DNA of 64,000 bases from Phycisphaerales bacterium (GTDB taxonomy: Bacteria > Planctomycetota > Phycisphaerae > Tepidisphaerales > Tepidisphaeraceae): positions 62,001-126,000 of the forward strand of contig JADYZN010000024.1 of assembly GCA_020853095.1 (NCBI GenBank), in the 5' to 3' direction. The notes under the pieces are model-generated. The model was given only the letters and a program-made list of their open reading frames with translations, was not told the origin of the DNA and searched no databases. This document shows positions 1 to 8,724 of this stretch, piece after piece. Within the stretch, counting starts at the first letter, position 1. The number at the start of each line of letters is the position of its first letter. A program made the translations under genes and the position numbers.

Positions 1-8
1 GATACTCG

Positions 9-875
9 TTATTGCGGCCCGTAATACGTCTCGGCCTCCAGCCCGATCCGGCGCACGCGCGCTCCGATCGCATCAATCGCCGCATCGCTCAGCGGCGTCA
101 CGGAGGCCTCCGCCGTGGCGCGGGCAACCGTGTAGACCTGCACCCGCTTGATCCGGCAGCCCCGTTCAACCAGTTCCTTCAACCGTTGGACGTACGCGTC
201 GATTTCCATCTCGTCCGCCGGCCGTCCATTGATGTTGATGAACATGGATTGAATCACGATCGGGCGGTTCCTCCCCGCGATCGCGAGGTTGTCCATGATG
301 CGCGACATCGGAATGCTGCTTCGCTCCACCTGACGAAAATACGCTTCGCTCCCCGCATCCAGCTTGGCCCAGATTTCGCCCTGGTGATGATCCAGATATT
401 CCATCGCCTCGGCCACCGGCGTTCGATGCAAAAGCGTGGCGTTGGTGATGACGACGATCTTCACGCCATGCCCGCCGTGCGATTCGAGCAGTTCCGCCAC
501 CATCCGGCAGACCAGCCCGAATTGCTTGAACGCCGTCGGCTCCCCGTCGCCGCTGAATGCGACATCGCTTAGCTGCCGCAGTTCCCGCGGCGTTTGATCA
601 AACGGCGGCTGTTCAAAAAGCCGACCGCTCAATGCCAACCCCAGCAGATGATCCAGTTCCGCACGCAATACGTTCAATGAAACGTGCGTGATGTCCGCCG
701 GCACGGTGCGATCCACGCAACAGTATATACAATCAAAATTGCAGACTTTGTCGGGATTCAGATTAACCCCGATCGACAACCCCTTGCTTCGACGGCTGAT
801 CACCGGATAGACGTACCGGTTGGTCTGCCACGACCGGCTGTGCTGGGTATAAAGCTTCAGTTTGTCCATCGCCAT
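9..875 (-). CDS. Radical SAM protein (COG0731-like)
   Basis: 288 aa. A radical SAM iron-sulfur enzyme is indicated by the Cx3Cx2C cluster motif (Cys45, Cys49, Cys52 in CNFDCIYC) followed by a GDGEPT motif at about residue 115, which matches the SAM-binding GGE position of the family. The N-terminal region and overall layout resemble the Fe-S oxidoreductases grouped with TYW1-like tRNA-modifying enzymes (COG0731), but the substrate cannot be read from the sequence. The start is the ATG of MAMDKL; an internal ATG two codons later is possible. It lies 10 bases downstream of the quinone oxidoreductase gene on the same strand, so the two are probably co-transcribed. Enzyme class is confident, reaction unknown. 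Confidence 0.85.
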   Translation of the reverse strand: MAMDKLKLYTQHSRSWQTNRYVYPVISRRSKGLSIGVNLNPDKVCNFDCIYCCVDRTVPADITHVSLNVLRAELDHLLGLALSGRLFEQPPFDQTPRELRQLSDVAFSGDGEPTAFKQFGLVCRMVAELLESHGGHGVKIVVITNATLLHRTPVAEAMEYLDHHQGEIWAKLDAGSEAYFRQVERSSIPMSRIMDNLAIAGRNRPIVIQSMFININGRPADEMEIDAYVQRLKELVERGCRIKRVQVYTVARATAEASVTPLSDAAIDAIGARVRRIGLEAETYYGPQ

Positions 876-885
876 GAAGATGCCG

Positions 886-1854
886 TTATGGCAATAAGAT
901 GATATTCCCCAACGCGCCCGGTTCCATCACCAGCTTGTGAGCCTCGGCGGCGCTGCTCAGCGGCATCGTGGTGCGAATGATCGGCCGAATCGCGCCGGTG
1001 CTGAGCGAGCTGAATATCGCGGTATGGATCGCCAACAGCTCCGATTCGCTGGCGTTCATGAGTGAAGTTCCGACCACGGAGCTGCCTTTGGACATCAATT
1101 GCCGGGGATCGATCTCAATGCGTCCCCGTGAACCGACAATCACCACCCGGCCGCATCGCCCGACCAACGCAAGGTCATTGTTCAGATTCACGTTGGCCAG
1201 CATCTCGATGATGATGTCATAACCCTTGCCATCCGTGAGACTTAACGCCTTTTGAACATGATCCGCATCATGGTGATTCAGCACATCGTGCGCCCCTTGG
1301 TCCTTGACCAGCTTCAGTCCCGCCTCGGTGCCCGCGGTTCCGACCACCCTCAGACCTGCGGAAACCGCCCATTGGACCGCGGCCGTCCCGACGCCGCCGC
1401 TGGCGCCGTGAATGAGAACCCTTTGCCCGCTGACCGCGCACCCCCGGTCGAACAGGGCATGGTAGGCCGTCACATAAGGGGCATTGACGGCCGCGCCTTG
1501 TTCAAATGTCACCTTGTCGGGCAATGCATGGAGTTGCGATTCGGTGCAAAGGGCTTTCTGGGCATAAGCGCCACTGAGGCTGCCGCCGACGTAAACCCGA
1601 TCGCCCGGTTTGAACTTATGAACGCCCGGCCCAACGGACTCAACCGTGCCGGCGGCGTCGATGCCGGGGGTATAAGGGAGACTTTTTGGGGCGTAATTGT
1701 TCTTTCCCGAACGGATATAGGTGTCCACCGGATTCACGCCCGCCGCCGCGAGTCGGACCACCAACTGGCCCTGGCCGGCCACGGGATCGGGAACGGTTTC
1801 CAGCTTCAATTCTTCCGGCCCGCCGGTCTGATGAACACGAATCGCTTGCATCAA
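886..1854 (-). CDS. NADPH:quinone oxidoreductase, MDR family
   Basis: 322 aa, a usual length for zinc-independent medium-chain dehydrogenase/reductases of the quinone oxidoreductase type. The N-terminal GroES-like fold carries the GVNPVDTYIRSG segment, and the Rossmann cofactor site is GASGGVGTAAVQ at about residue 150. No structural-zinc cysteine cluster is seen, in line with QOR rather than alcohol dehydrogenases. The expected role is one- or two-electron reduction of quinones or enones with NADPH in the cytoplasm. A strong Shine-Dalgarno (GGAAGGAG) precedes the ATG, and a TATAAT box on the minus strand lies just upstream (1880-1885). It is the first gene of a likely two-gene operon with the radical SAM gene. 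Confidence 0.88.
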   Translation of the reverse strand: MMQAIRVHQTGGPEELKLETVPDPVAGQGQLVVRLAAAGVNPVDTYIRSGKNNYAPKSLPYTPGIDAAGTVESVGPGVHKFKPGDRVYVGGSLSGAYAQKALCTESQLHALPDKVTFEQGAAVNAPYVTAYHALFDRGCAVSGQRVLIHGASGGVGTAAVQWAVSAGLRVVGTAGTEAGLKLVKDQGAHDVLNHHDADHVQKALSLTDGKGYDIIIEMLANVNLNNDLALVGRCGRVVIVGSRGRIEIDPRQLMSKGSSVVGTSLMNASESELLAIHTAIFSSLSTGAIRPIIRTTMPLSSAAEAHKLVMEPGALGNIILLP

Positions 1855-1879
1855 TAGGCTCCTTCCAATTTCAGACCCA

Positions 1880-1909
1880 ATTATAGGCGGCCCAAAGGGT
1901 TCACGCGAA
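1880..1909 (-). promoter_or_regulatory. Putative promoter for the oxidoreductase/radical SAM pair
   Basis: On the minus strand a perfect TATAAT (1880-1885) sits about 25 bases ahead of the start codon at 1854. The best -35 candidate is a weak TTCGCG 18 bases further upstream (1904-1909). The -10 is convincing and the -35 is not, so the call rests mainly on position and the -10 match. Confidence 0.4.
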
Positions 1910-2028
1910 GTTTCACGATCGGCAGGAAAGCCGGCGTGGTCCGCACAAAATCACAATAGCCAGATTGCATAATGGGTGACCTGCTTGCGATTGCCCTGAT
2001 CGACCCCATCCTCGAACGAAAAAAAAGT

Positions 2029-2069
2029 TTGACATATTTTGTATAAGTTGTACACTACTAAATGTACAA
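2029..2069 (+). promoter_or_regulatory. Promoter with overlapping palindromic operator of the GntR/LacI-type regulator
   Basis: A consensus -35 TTGACA (2029-2034) is followed after 16 bases by TACACT (2051-2056). A perfect inverted repeat, TTGTACA (2048-2054) and TGTACAA (2063-2069), with an 8-base spacer covers the -10 and the presumed start of transcription. A third related half-site, TTGTATA (2039-2045), lies in the promoter spacer. The gene starting at 2091 encodes a GntR-type DNA-binding protein, so autorepression is the natural reading. Confidence 0.7.
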
Positions 2070-2090
2070 GTCGAATTGAGTCGAAAAAAC

Positions 2091-3191
2091 ATGAAATTAG
2101 CGGGTAAAAATCGCGGTGCGAGGGTGGTTGGGAGCAAGGTTGACCAACTCGGTGACCTGCTGGAAACGGAAATCCACCGCCGGGATTTTGCCCTTGGGCA
2201 GAAGTTTCTTTCCACCCACGAAATCACCCATCAGTTCGGCGTGTCGGCAGGCACGGCACGAAAGGCGCTGGGGCGATTGGTGGACAGGGGGATCCTGCGG
2301 CCTGAGCGGGGATCGGGGTATTACCTCCAGCAAAAAATCAGTCCACCAAAGCCAGACGGGAACAATAAATCAACCCGTTCAGCGATGACGTTGGCGGTTG
2401 TCGTGGGTCTTACGGGGCAATGGGGCAAGCTCCGCATGGAGGAGTATCTGGCGGCGATCAGCCGCGCCTGCGAACGGGAGAATTGGTCTTTCCTGAGGAT
2501 TAACGCTGAAGAGCAAGACATTGAGCAAGCGATCCAAGGCAGGCGCCTCGCGGGATGTCTGACCTTTAACGTGAATAAGCCATTGCCTGAAGCGATTGAC
2601 AGGGCGTCGGCGATCATCTGGGGTGGGGAGTCTGGGGTTTCCGGCTGCTCAATCATGGGCATTAATCACGAGAGCGCATCCCGACTCGCGCATGAGCATT
2701 TATGGGATCTGGGACATCATCGCACGGCACTGGTTCGGCCGGCGGCATGGGAGAATCTGGAAGAAGTCCGGCGACGGGAAGGTGCGATCCTGGGAATGCG
2801 CAAAGCCTATCTCGATCTGGGTTACACCTGGAGCCTTGACGAGGTGGTTCGCGTCAAACCGGAAGAGATGGATGGCCTATACGAAAGACTTTGCAACGCG
2901 GGCATCACCGGCGTCTATTCAGAAGACTGGAATATAACAGTGGAACTGTACCGGCAGGCCCATCGGCTGGGAGAAACAATCGGCCAGCGGCTGTCGGTGG
3001 TGGCGTCCGGCGGACACGACCTGGCCGAGATGTTGATCCCGCGGCCGGCGCGCATCTTCTGGCGCGCGGTGGACTATGCCGGTGTCGTGATCAGGGCGTT
3101 TCGTGAATTGAGCAACGGCACGCCGCTGCCGCCACGGCTGCTTGTTCCGGTCTTTCTGGAACCGGGCCTGAGCGCCCGGCCGCCGGCGTGA
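2091..3191 (+). CDS. GntR-family transcriptional regulator with LacI-type ligand-binding domain
   Basis: 366 aa from the ATG of MKLAGKNRG; a TTG five codons upstream is the alternative start. Residues of about 15-85 form a GntR winged helix-turn-helix, with FGVSAGTARKALGRLVDRG as the recognition region and RGSGYYLQ as the wing. The remaining ~270 residues look like the periplasmic-binding-protein fold used by LacI-type regulators to sense sugars. The architecture is common in Planctomycetota and Lentisphaerota near polysaccharide-use genes. The promoter carries a palindrome that overlaps the -10, so it probably regulates itself. The neighbours downstream (PEP-CTERM protein, pseudopilin, large secreted protein) are plausible targets, which is inference. 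Confidence 0.85.
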   Translation: MKLAGKNRGARVVGSKVDQLGDLLETEIHRRDFALGQKFLSTHEITHQFGVSAGTARKALGRLVDRGILRPERGSGYYLQQKISPPKPDGNNKSTRSAMTLAVVVGLTGQWGKLRMEEYLAAISRACERENWSFLRINAEEQDIEQAIQGRRLAGCLTFNVNKPLPEAIDRASAIIWGGESGVSGCSIMGINHESASRLAHEHLWDLGHHRTALVRPAAWENLEEVRRREGAILGMRKAYLDLGYTWSLDEVVRVKPEEMDGLYERLCNAGITGVYSEDWNITVELYRQAHRLGETIGQRLSVVASGGHDLAEMLIPRPARIFWRAVDYAGVVIRAFRELSNGTPLPPRLLVPVFLEPGLSARPPA

Positions 3192-3282
3192 AGTGAAGCA
3201 TTAATTTCGTCTAAATCGCCTTCGTCGCGTGACAAGGCATTTGAAGTTCAGTGGAGTTGTCTCTTACATAGGGAGAAATCAC

Positions 3283-4131
3283 ATGTCCGCGTTTCGTACC
3301 GCAACGTTTCTGGGCCTTGCCGGAATTACCCTGGCCGTCGGCAGCATGGCCGCCTCGGCGGCGCCGACCTACCTGCTCAATCAGGACTTTGATAATACAT
3401 CGACTTTTCCTCTAAACTTAATCATCACGTCGGCGGGCGTCGGCGACGCGAGTACATCCGTCGGTTTTTGGACCGCCAGCGATGACACCGCCACCTACGC
3501 TCCTGAAATCGTGACCGATCCAACCAATGCGGCGAATCATGTTGTTGAGGTGACCCGCCACGCTTTCGGGCAGACCAATTTATTTGGCGCCAGCAACAAC
3601 ACGATCACCAGTGGCGTGTTTACTTATCAGTATTCGATCTATTTTCCGACGGATGCTGGCGGAGCGAATACCATTGTGACCAACATCAATAACACGTCCG
3701 CGGTGACCGGTGGTTCGCCCCATGCCGTCGGACAGCAATTTCGAGGCGCAACCGACAGCGACGTGGTCGTCTCGTCGACACCAGATGAATACACCAACGG
3801 TGGTTCCAGGACGTGGGGCTACAGCTTAAACACGAGCATCCCCATTGCGACATGGAATACCATTCGCGCCGTGGTGGACATTGACGCGGGAACATGGAGC
3901 ATGTACCTGACCAGCGGGGCCAATCCTGAGACCACTGTTTTCACGGACCGCGCATTCAGAGCCGGTGATCTCAGTAATGTCAGTGCCATCGGATTTTATC
4001 CGCAGTTGCCCAATGACGACCATGTGGTCTATCTGGACAACATCAGCCTGGCGAGCGTGCCGGAGCCGGCCAGCCTCGGTTTGCTGGGCTTGGGCGGCCT
4101 GGCCATGCTGGTCCGTCGCCGTCGGCGATAG
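3283..4131 (+). CDS. PEP-CTERM sorting domain protein, secreted
   Basis: 282 aa. The ATG at 3283 is chosen because GGGAGA lies 5 bases upstream and the product then begins with a clean signal peptide ending near ASAAP; an upstream frame extension has no such signal. The middle (about residues 25-255) is a beta-rich domain resembling secreted polysaccharide lyase or lectin-like jelly rolls, without catalytic residues I can name. The C terminus has VPEPASLGLLGLGG followed by a hydrophobic stretch and RRRRR, the exosortase recognition motif PEP-CTERM. The protein should be exported and processed by an exosortase that is not in this window. A strong hairpin terminator follows. Confidence 0.85.
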   Translation: MSAFRTATFLGLAGITLAVGSMAASAAPTYLLNQDFDNTSTFPLNLIITSAGVGDASTSVGFWTASDDTATYAPEIVTDPTNAANHVVEVTRHAFGQTNLFGASNNTITSGVFTYQYSIYFPTDAGGANTIVTNINNTSAVTGGSPHAVGQQFRGATDSDVVVSSTPDEYTNGGSRTWGYSLNTSIPIATWNTIRAVVDIDAGTWSMYLTSGANPETTVFTDRAFRAGDLSNVSAIGFYPQLPNDDHVVYLDNISLASVPEPASLGLLGLGGLAMLVRRRRR

Positions 4132-4152
4132 AAGGATCGTTGAAGTGATTCA

Positions 4153-4190
4153 GCGCTTCGGGCCTGTCAAAGGCCCGAAGCGCCTTGTTA
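4153..4190 (+). terminator. Intrinsic terminator after the PEP-CTERM gene
   Basis: A perfect 13-bp stem (4153-4165 paired with 4171-4183) with a 5-base loop is followed by CTTGTTA. It is GC-rich and sits 21 bases past the stop codon. The downstream T run is short, so termination may be partial and the pseudopilin gene could still be read through. Confidence 0.75.
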
Positions 4191-4220
4191 TGATCAAACC
4201 AACGTTGAAAAGGAGTCGGT

Positions 4221-4910
4221 ATGTCCGTCAGACGTGGTTTTACATTGGTTGAACTGCTGGTCGTCATCGGAATCATAGCGCTTCTGATCAGCATCCTCCT
4301 GCCTTCGTTGAACAAGGCGCGTCGATCGGCGAGCACCGTACAATGCCTGAGCAACCTGCGACAGGTTGGGCTGTCGATGCAGATGTATCTCGATACCAGC
4401 AAGGGACTTTTTCCGAGATACGACTCATTATTACCCAATGGGAAATGGTATCAAAGGCTGCTTGAAACCAAGACCATGGCAACGGACAAAATCCTGTTTT
4501 GTCCCGAGCGTGAGCCAATTCCCGTCATCGCGCCGGACACCACTGAAGAAGCCAGCGCACTGACCAACGGGTACATCAGTTACGGCATTAATCTGATGCT
4601 CACCTATCCCTATCCTCCTTACACGGACATGGCGAAATTGACCCAGATTCGAAAACCGGCGGAGACCATCATGCTGGTTGACAGTTGTTACAGTCCAAGT
4701 ACGCCCACCGGCATTTTCGTCGTTTATCCCTATAACCGTTCACTCGGATACACCGCGTGGATGCGGCATCCCAACAACGGATGCAACGTGCTCTGGGCTG
4801 ATGGGCATGTCACCACCGTTCGTGCCAGCCAGCCGGATGTGGCATGGCTTTACGCAATGTCCGCCCTGACGGACGAAACATCCCCGGCGAATTACTGGGA
4901 CCGGGACTAA
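4221..4910 (+). CDS. Type IV pilin-like pseudopilin (prepilin N-terminal methylation domain)
   Basis: 229 aa. The N terminus is a class III prepilin signal: RRG followed by [18 protein letters not shown], with the invariant glutamate at position +5 of the mature protein. The C-terminal part ends with [14 protein letters not shown]; the (W/F)ADGHV motif is typical of the very numerous planctomycete pseudopilin-like proteins related to DUF1559. A good Shine-Dalgarno (AAGGAG, 4209-4214) precedes the ATG. It should be cleaved by a prepilin peptidase and held in the inner membrane or assembled in a type II secretion-like pseudopilus. The exact role of such proteins is not established. It sits between two secreted proteins, fitting an export-related locus. 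Confidence 0.88.
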   Translation: MSVRRGFTLVELLVVIGIIALLISILLPSLNKARRSASTVQCLSNLRQVGLSMQMYLDTSKGLFPRYDSLLPNGKWYQRLLETKTMATDKILFCPEREPIPVIAPDTTEEASALTNGYISYGINLMLTYPYPPYTDMAKLTQIRKPAETIMLVDSCYSPSTPTGIFVVYPYNRSLGYTAWMRHPNNGCNVLWADGHVTTVRASQPDVAWLYAMSALTDETSPANYWDRD

Positions 4911-4978
4911 CAGATCGACGGGGTGGGACTCGCGGCATTATTTCGCGGGGATTCCGCGCCATTGAAGGGATTCAACCG

Positions 4979-7723
4979 ATGCAATTCCTGAAATATGCAA
5001 TGTCGGCTCTGCTGACTTTGGTTCTGGTGGCGGCATGGGCCAAAGCAGAGACGCCAAAACTCCATGGCGGACAAGCCGACATTTACATCAGCACGGGGGA
5101 CAACCTCTTCCTCGGTGATTCCCTGTCATTCGACACACCCGAGGCGGTGGATGCGCTGTTCGACTTGCTGAAGGAAACCGGCGTCAGGCGCGTGTACTGG
5201 CGTGGACTGGAACAGGTGTTGATGAACCGCAATCCCCTGCGCGAGCAGAATCTGCGGTACGCCTCGTGGGCGAATTGGACGCGGGACTTGTACAGGCGTT
5301 TTGATCCGGACAAGGCGGCCATCGCGGCGGCACACAAGCGGGGGATGGAAATCTGGGCCGTTGGGAAATTAAACGAATTCGGCGGCCAGGCGGATGCGGT
5401 TCCCACCAATGCATGGCCTTTCTTTGAAAGCAGCCCGCTGGTCGACAAATGGCCGGTCCTGGATCGCCATGGCGTTTTGCACCAGGGTGGGACGGTCAGT
5501 TTTGCCACCCCTGAATCGCGCCAAGACGTGATGGACATGGTGATGAGCGTGATGGATGAATACCCTTACGACGGGGTCGCGTTTCTCAGCTATGCGGAAA
5601 ATCACAGCCAGCGGTTTCAGGATGAATTTGGATTCAACCCGCCCATCGCCGAGGAGTTCAAGAAGCGATTTGGCATTGATCCGCGTTTTGAGGATTTCAC
5701 CCGGACCGCATCGCGGGAAGATTGGGTGCGGCTGCGGGGAGAACATCTCAGTGAATACCTTCGCGGGTTAAAAGCGCGTCTGGCAAAAAATCAACAAAAT
5801 CTGGGACTGTTTGTTAATCCATGGGATCCCCACGAGATGATGGCATGGAACGTTCCGGAAATAATTCAAACCGGCGGACCGATACACATCGATCTTGAAG
5901 GGCTGCTGGCCGATGGCACGTTGAATCAATTGGTCCTGTTCGCCGGATACGGCGCTTCCGATGAGGTTGTGGCGAAAACAGCGCAAAATTTATTATGGAT
6001 GACGCGCCAGACCAAGGCGGAAGTGTCCATCGACACGTCGCTCATGACCGTGCCGCAATGGGAGCCGCTGCGAAAGGCGGGGGCGGGACTGGTTTACGAT
6101 ATCCGCATCGCGGCGTCTTATTTTAATCGAGCCGGATTTCCCGATGCATCGCTTTCGGACCTGAAAAGCGATCAGGCGTTTGACCGCATGCGGGCGCTGC
6201 AGCAGATTGCGTATCATCAACTGAAGGAACGGGCGACGATCCAGGACATCGCCCCCCTGGCGAACGATCCCAACCCCATTGTTCGCAGCCTGGCGATATT
6301 GGCGTTGGACCGAACCGGCGATCCGGCCGCGTTTGCCATCATTGAAAAGGCTCTGAATGATCCGGAGTTGGTTGTGCGATGTTACGCCATCAAAGCGATG
6401 CGCAACAGCCCCGACCCCCAGGACCGGATCGTAGACAAGCTGATGGCATCCCTGGCTGAAATGCCGTTGCATCCCGTGGCCGAGGAGACGCTGGATGTGC
6501 TGATCGGGATGCGGCCTCGCCCGGCCACGCAGTTGTCAAAACTGATGCGAACGGATTCCCGGCCGCGCGTCTCCGAGATTGCGGCCCGCGCGTTGGAGAG
6601 CATGGCGCAAGACGACCTGCTGGAGACCTACTTGGCGGGATTGAAGGATACCCATGAATACGTGCGATACGCCTGCACCAAAGGCCTGGGGCATCTTCAT
6701 GGCAATCCCAAGGCGGTGGAGGCACTTCTGACCCAGTTGGTCAAGCCGGACGATGTGGTGGTGAACAACCGGGCAGCGCTTGCCCTGGCTGAGATCATTG
6801 ATGAAAACCGGCCGGAGGTTGCTTCGCTGCGTCCCCGGGTATTGGAGACGCTGAAGGAGGTCTACGCGGCATACGGCGATGGTTGCAATCGACCTGATGC
6901 GGCGTGGGGATATCGGCCGACGGGAACGGCGCTGCTGGCGTTTGGAACCCAGGGCCAGGAGGCGCTTCGCCAGTTCATGCTTCAGCGCAAGGACAAACAG
7001 TTGGCCGAGCTGGCATGGAAAAGCCTGTGCATCCCGCACCGTCTCAGCGAGTTTGATTTTGTCACCGAGGCCCAGGACCGTGAGGCGTTTGCCCAGCGGC
7101 CGCCATCACTTCGCAAATACAAGGTCGTCCGCGTTCAGCAGAATTTCGAGTCCGCCAAGCCGGCCGACGCCCAGTTCGCCGGCGGGGCGGGTGATGACTG
7201 GTCAGGCATGACCCAGGAGGGATCGTATCTGGATGCACAATCGCCCCATGAGGGCAAACAATCAATGAAACTGGTGCGCGGCCAACCGGCCGGCAACCTT
7301 GTGGGTGTCCGTCTGTCCAACGCGATCCGCGACGGCGCGAACGTGCAATTCAGCTTGTGGCTCCGCCGTGACAGCGATCAAAGCGCCTTTGGCGCCAACG
7401 CCCTTGGTGCAAGCGGCCAGGGAATTGGATTTTTCATCAATTCCAGCGGTTCGCTGCACCTGTGGGATGGTGAAAAATCCGGCTGGACGATCACCGATCT
7501 GACAGTTCCGGCCGGGAAATGGGTGCAATTGTCGCTGGTCAGCGATTACCCGTTACATACATACACCGCCACCCTGACCGATGCCGACGGCCGATCCCAA
7601 TCGGCCGAGGTTCAGGGCGTCTTGCCAAGCCACGCGGACATCACGCATCTTCGGTTCAGCCCGCAGGGCGATGAAGGGACTTCCAGCCACGTGGACGAGG
7701 TCACGCTGATCGCCCTGCCGTGA
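4979..7723 (+). CDS. Large secreted protein: glycosidase-like barrel, HEAT repeats, jelly-roll C terminus
   Basis: 914 aa from the ATG at 4979, which gives a signal peptide (hydrophobic run ending near AWAKAE). Residues ~30-410 resemble the glycosyl-hydrolase-like TIM barrels of the GHL10/DUF187 type: DTPEAVDALFDLLKETGVRRVYW near the start and a PYDGVAFLSYAE segment after a strand. Residues ~420-720 are helical repeats of HEAT/PBS type (NPIVRSLAILAL, DPELVVRCYAIKAM, HEYVRYACTKGL). Residues ~740-914 look like a LamG or carbohydrate-binding jelly roll (FSLWLRRDSDQ, GKWVQLSLVSD, VDEVTLIALP). The catalytic acids could not be assigned. Position behind a sugar-type regulator suggests a carbohydrate role, by inference. 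Confidence 0.7.
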   Translation: MQFLKYAMSALLTLVLVAAWAKAETPKLHGGQADIYISTGDNLFLGDSLSFDTPEAVDALFDLLKETGVRRVYWRGLEQVLMNRNPLREQNLRYASWANWTRDLYRRFDPDKAAIAAAHKRGMEIWAVGKLNEFGGQADAVPTNAWPFFESSPLVDKWPVLDRHGVLHQGGTVSFATPESRQDVMDMVMSVMDEYPYDGVAFLSYAENHSQRFQDEFGFNPPIAEEFKKRFGIDPRFEDFTRTASREDWVRLRGEHLSEYLRGLKARLAKNQQNLGLFVNPWDPHEMMAWNVPEIIQTGGPIHIDLEGLLADGTLNQLVLFAGYGASDEVVAKTAQNLLWMTRQTKAEVSIDTSLMTVPQWEPLRKAGAGLVYDIRIAASYFNRAGFPDASLSDLKSDQAFDRMRALQQIAYHQLKERATIQDIAPLANDPNPIVRSLAILALDRTGDPAAFAIIEKALNDPELVVRCYAIKAMRNSPDPQDRIVDKLMASLAEMPLHPVAEETLDVLIGMRPRPATQLSKLMRTDSRPRVSEIAARALESMAQDDLLETYLAGLKDTHEYVRYACTKGLGHLHGNPKAVEALLTQLVKPDDVVVNNRAALALAEIIDENRPEVASLRPRVLETLKEVYAAYGDGCNRPDAAWGYRPTGTALLAFGTQGQEALRQFMLQRKDKQLAELAWKSLCIPHRLSEFDFVTEAQDREAFAQRPPSLRKYKVVRVQQNFESAKPADAQFAGGAGDDWSGMTQEGSYLDAQSPHEGKQSMKLVRGQPAGNLVGVRLSNAIRDGANVQFSLWLRRDSDQSAFGANALGASGQGIGFFINSSGSLHLWDGEKSGWTITDLTVPAGKWVQLSLVSDYPLHTYTATLTDADGRSQSAEVQGVLPSHADITHLRFSPQGDEGTSSHVDEVTLIALP

Positions 7724-7939
7724 TGGCCGCCGATTGCTTTCCCGTCCCCCTGAAATGCCCCCAATGCATGGGAACCACCTCAGTTTTCCACACTCCGGCA
7801 CCAGAGGCGGTGGATAAGCTGAAGCGCGCGCCGGCGTGATTAAAAAAGCCGCCGGAGATGCGATAAATTATAAGCCGATACAGCGTAAGCCATTAGGGCG
7901 AGTTTAAGGTTTACTATCCAACAAATAGTGAAGTTTGGA
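7724..7939. other. Intergenic stretch without a recognisable gene
   Basis: First part of the 414-base gap between the large secreted protein and dcd. It holds an imperfect GC-rich hairpin near 7830-7855 (CCGGCG pairing with CGCCGG around an A-rich loop) that may end the upstream transcript, although no T run follows it. No coding frame with a ribosome binding site, tRNA or known RNA motif is visible. Confidence 0.5.
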
Positions 7940-7967
7940 TTGACCTACACAAGATATAGTGTATAGT
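7940..7967 (+). promoter_or_regulatory. Promoter ahead of the dcd leader
   Basis: TTGACC (7940-7945) and TATAGT (7962-7967) are separated by 16 bases, each one mismatch from the sigma-70 consensus. Transcription would begin near 7974, exactly where a structured leader starts. Confidence 0.6.
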
Positions 7968-7973
7968 GGCTTT

Positions 7974-8049
7974 TGTTGTAATGTGAGTTGTTGAGGAGAG
8001 CAGTTGAGCGGGGGAATGCAAGTTGCGCGGCGGAGCCGCCATTACAACA
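7974..8049 (+). ncRNA. Structured 5' leader or small RNA, family unknown
   Basis: A 10-bp perfect stem closes the element: TGTTGTAATG (7974-7983) pairs with CATTACAACA (8040-8049). Inside it is a tight hairpin GGCGG-AG-CCGCC near its 3' side. A further hairpin TCGCT-GGA-AGCGA follows just outside (about 8054-8066). The presumed transcription start falls at the 5' arm of the closing stem. The layout, a closing stem with inner hairpins ahead of a metabolic gene, resembles a riboswitch or a small RNA, but it matches no class whose consensus I can recall. Length and loops do not fit a tRNA. Confidence 0.45.
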
Positions 8050-8137
8050 CATGTCGCTGGAAGCGATGGTTTGACAGGCAATTAGAGCGGCCTTGGCGGG
8101 GAAGGTGCGCTATGATTTGGTTTGATCGGCGGTGGTT

Positions 8138-8698
8138 ATGGCGATTCTGTGCGACACTCAAATTCAAGAACTGATCGGGATCGAGCCGTTTGAGCAAAAC
8201 ATCAAACGCCAGGGGAAAATCAGCTATGGCGTCAGCAGTTACGGCTACGACCTGCGGGTGGGGAGCGTTTTTAAGATTTTCACCAACGTCAACAGTGAAA
8301 TCGTAGACCCCAAGCGGTTTTCGGAACGTTCATTTGTCACGGTGGATACGGATCAGTCCGGCTCGGATCATGTGCTGATTCCGCCCAACAGTTTCGCCTT
8401 GTGCGAAACGGTGGAGACCGTTGCGATGCCGCGCGGTTGCCTGGCGATCTGCGTCGGCAAAAGCACCTACGCCCGCTGTGGGATCATCGTGAACGTCACG
8501 CCCATCGAACCGGAATGGCGTGGCAAGATCACGCTGGAAATATCCAACACAACTCCTTTGCCGGCCAAGATTTACGCCAATGAGGGGATCGCGCAGCTCA
8601 TCTTCCTCAAAGGGGATCGGGTTTGCGCCATCAGCTATGCGGACAAAAAAGGCAAATATCAGGACCAGGGTGGATTGACGTTGCCCAAGGTGGACTAG
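8138..8698 (+). CDS. dcd: dCTP deaminase
   Basis: 186 aa. It deaminates dCTP to dUTP for dTTP synthesis in the cytoplasm, as a trimer. Family motifs are all present: [10 protein letters not shown] near the N terminus, [10 protein letters not shown], then [17 protein letters not shown], which holds the catalytic glutamate and the trimer-forming arginine, and [13 protein letters not shown]. The ATG at 8138 is preferred over the GTG two codons upstream because MAILCDTQI matches the usual start. The gene is preceded by a promoter and a 160-base leader with strong secondary structure. The next but one gene encodes ribonucleotide reductase, so this is a dNTP-supply neighbourhood. Confidence 0.95.
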   Translation: MAILCDTQIQELIGIEPFEQNIKRQGKISYGVSSYGYDLRVGSVFKIFTNVNSEIVDPKRFSERSFVTVDTDQSGSDHVLIPPNSFALCETVETVAMPRGCLAICVGKSTYARCGIIVNVTPIEPEWRGKITLEISNTTPLPAKIYANEGIAQLIFLKGDRVCAISYADKKGKYQDQGGLTLPKVD

Positions 8699-8724
8699 AC
8701 CAGCTCGCTTTTCGGAGAATCGCC

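Noticed and set aside
7974-8049. 76-base element as a tRNA
   Set aside because: The length is right, but there is no T-loop, D-arm or anticodon arm, and the closing stem is 10 bp.
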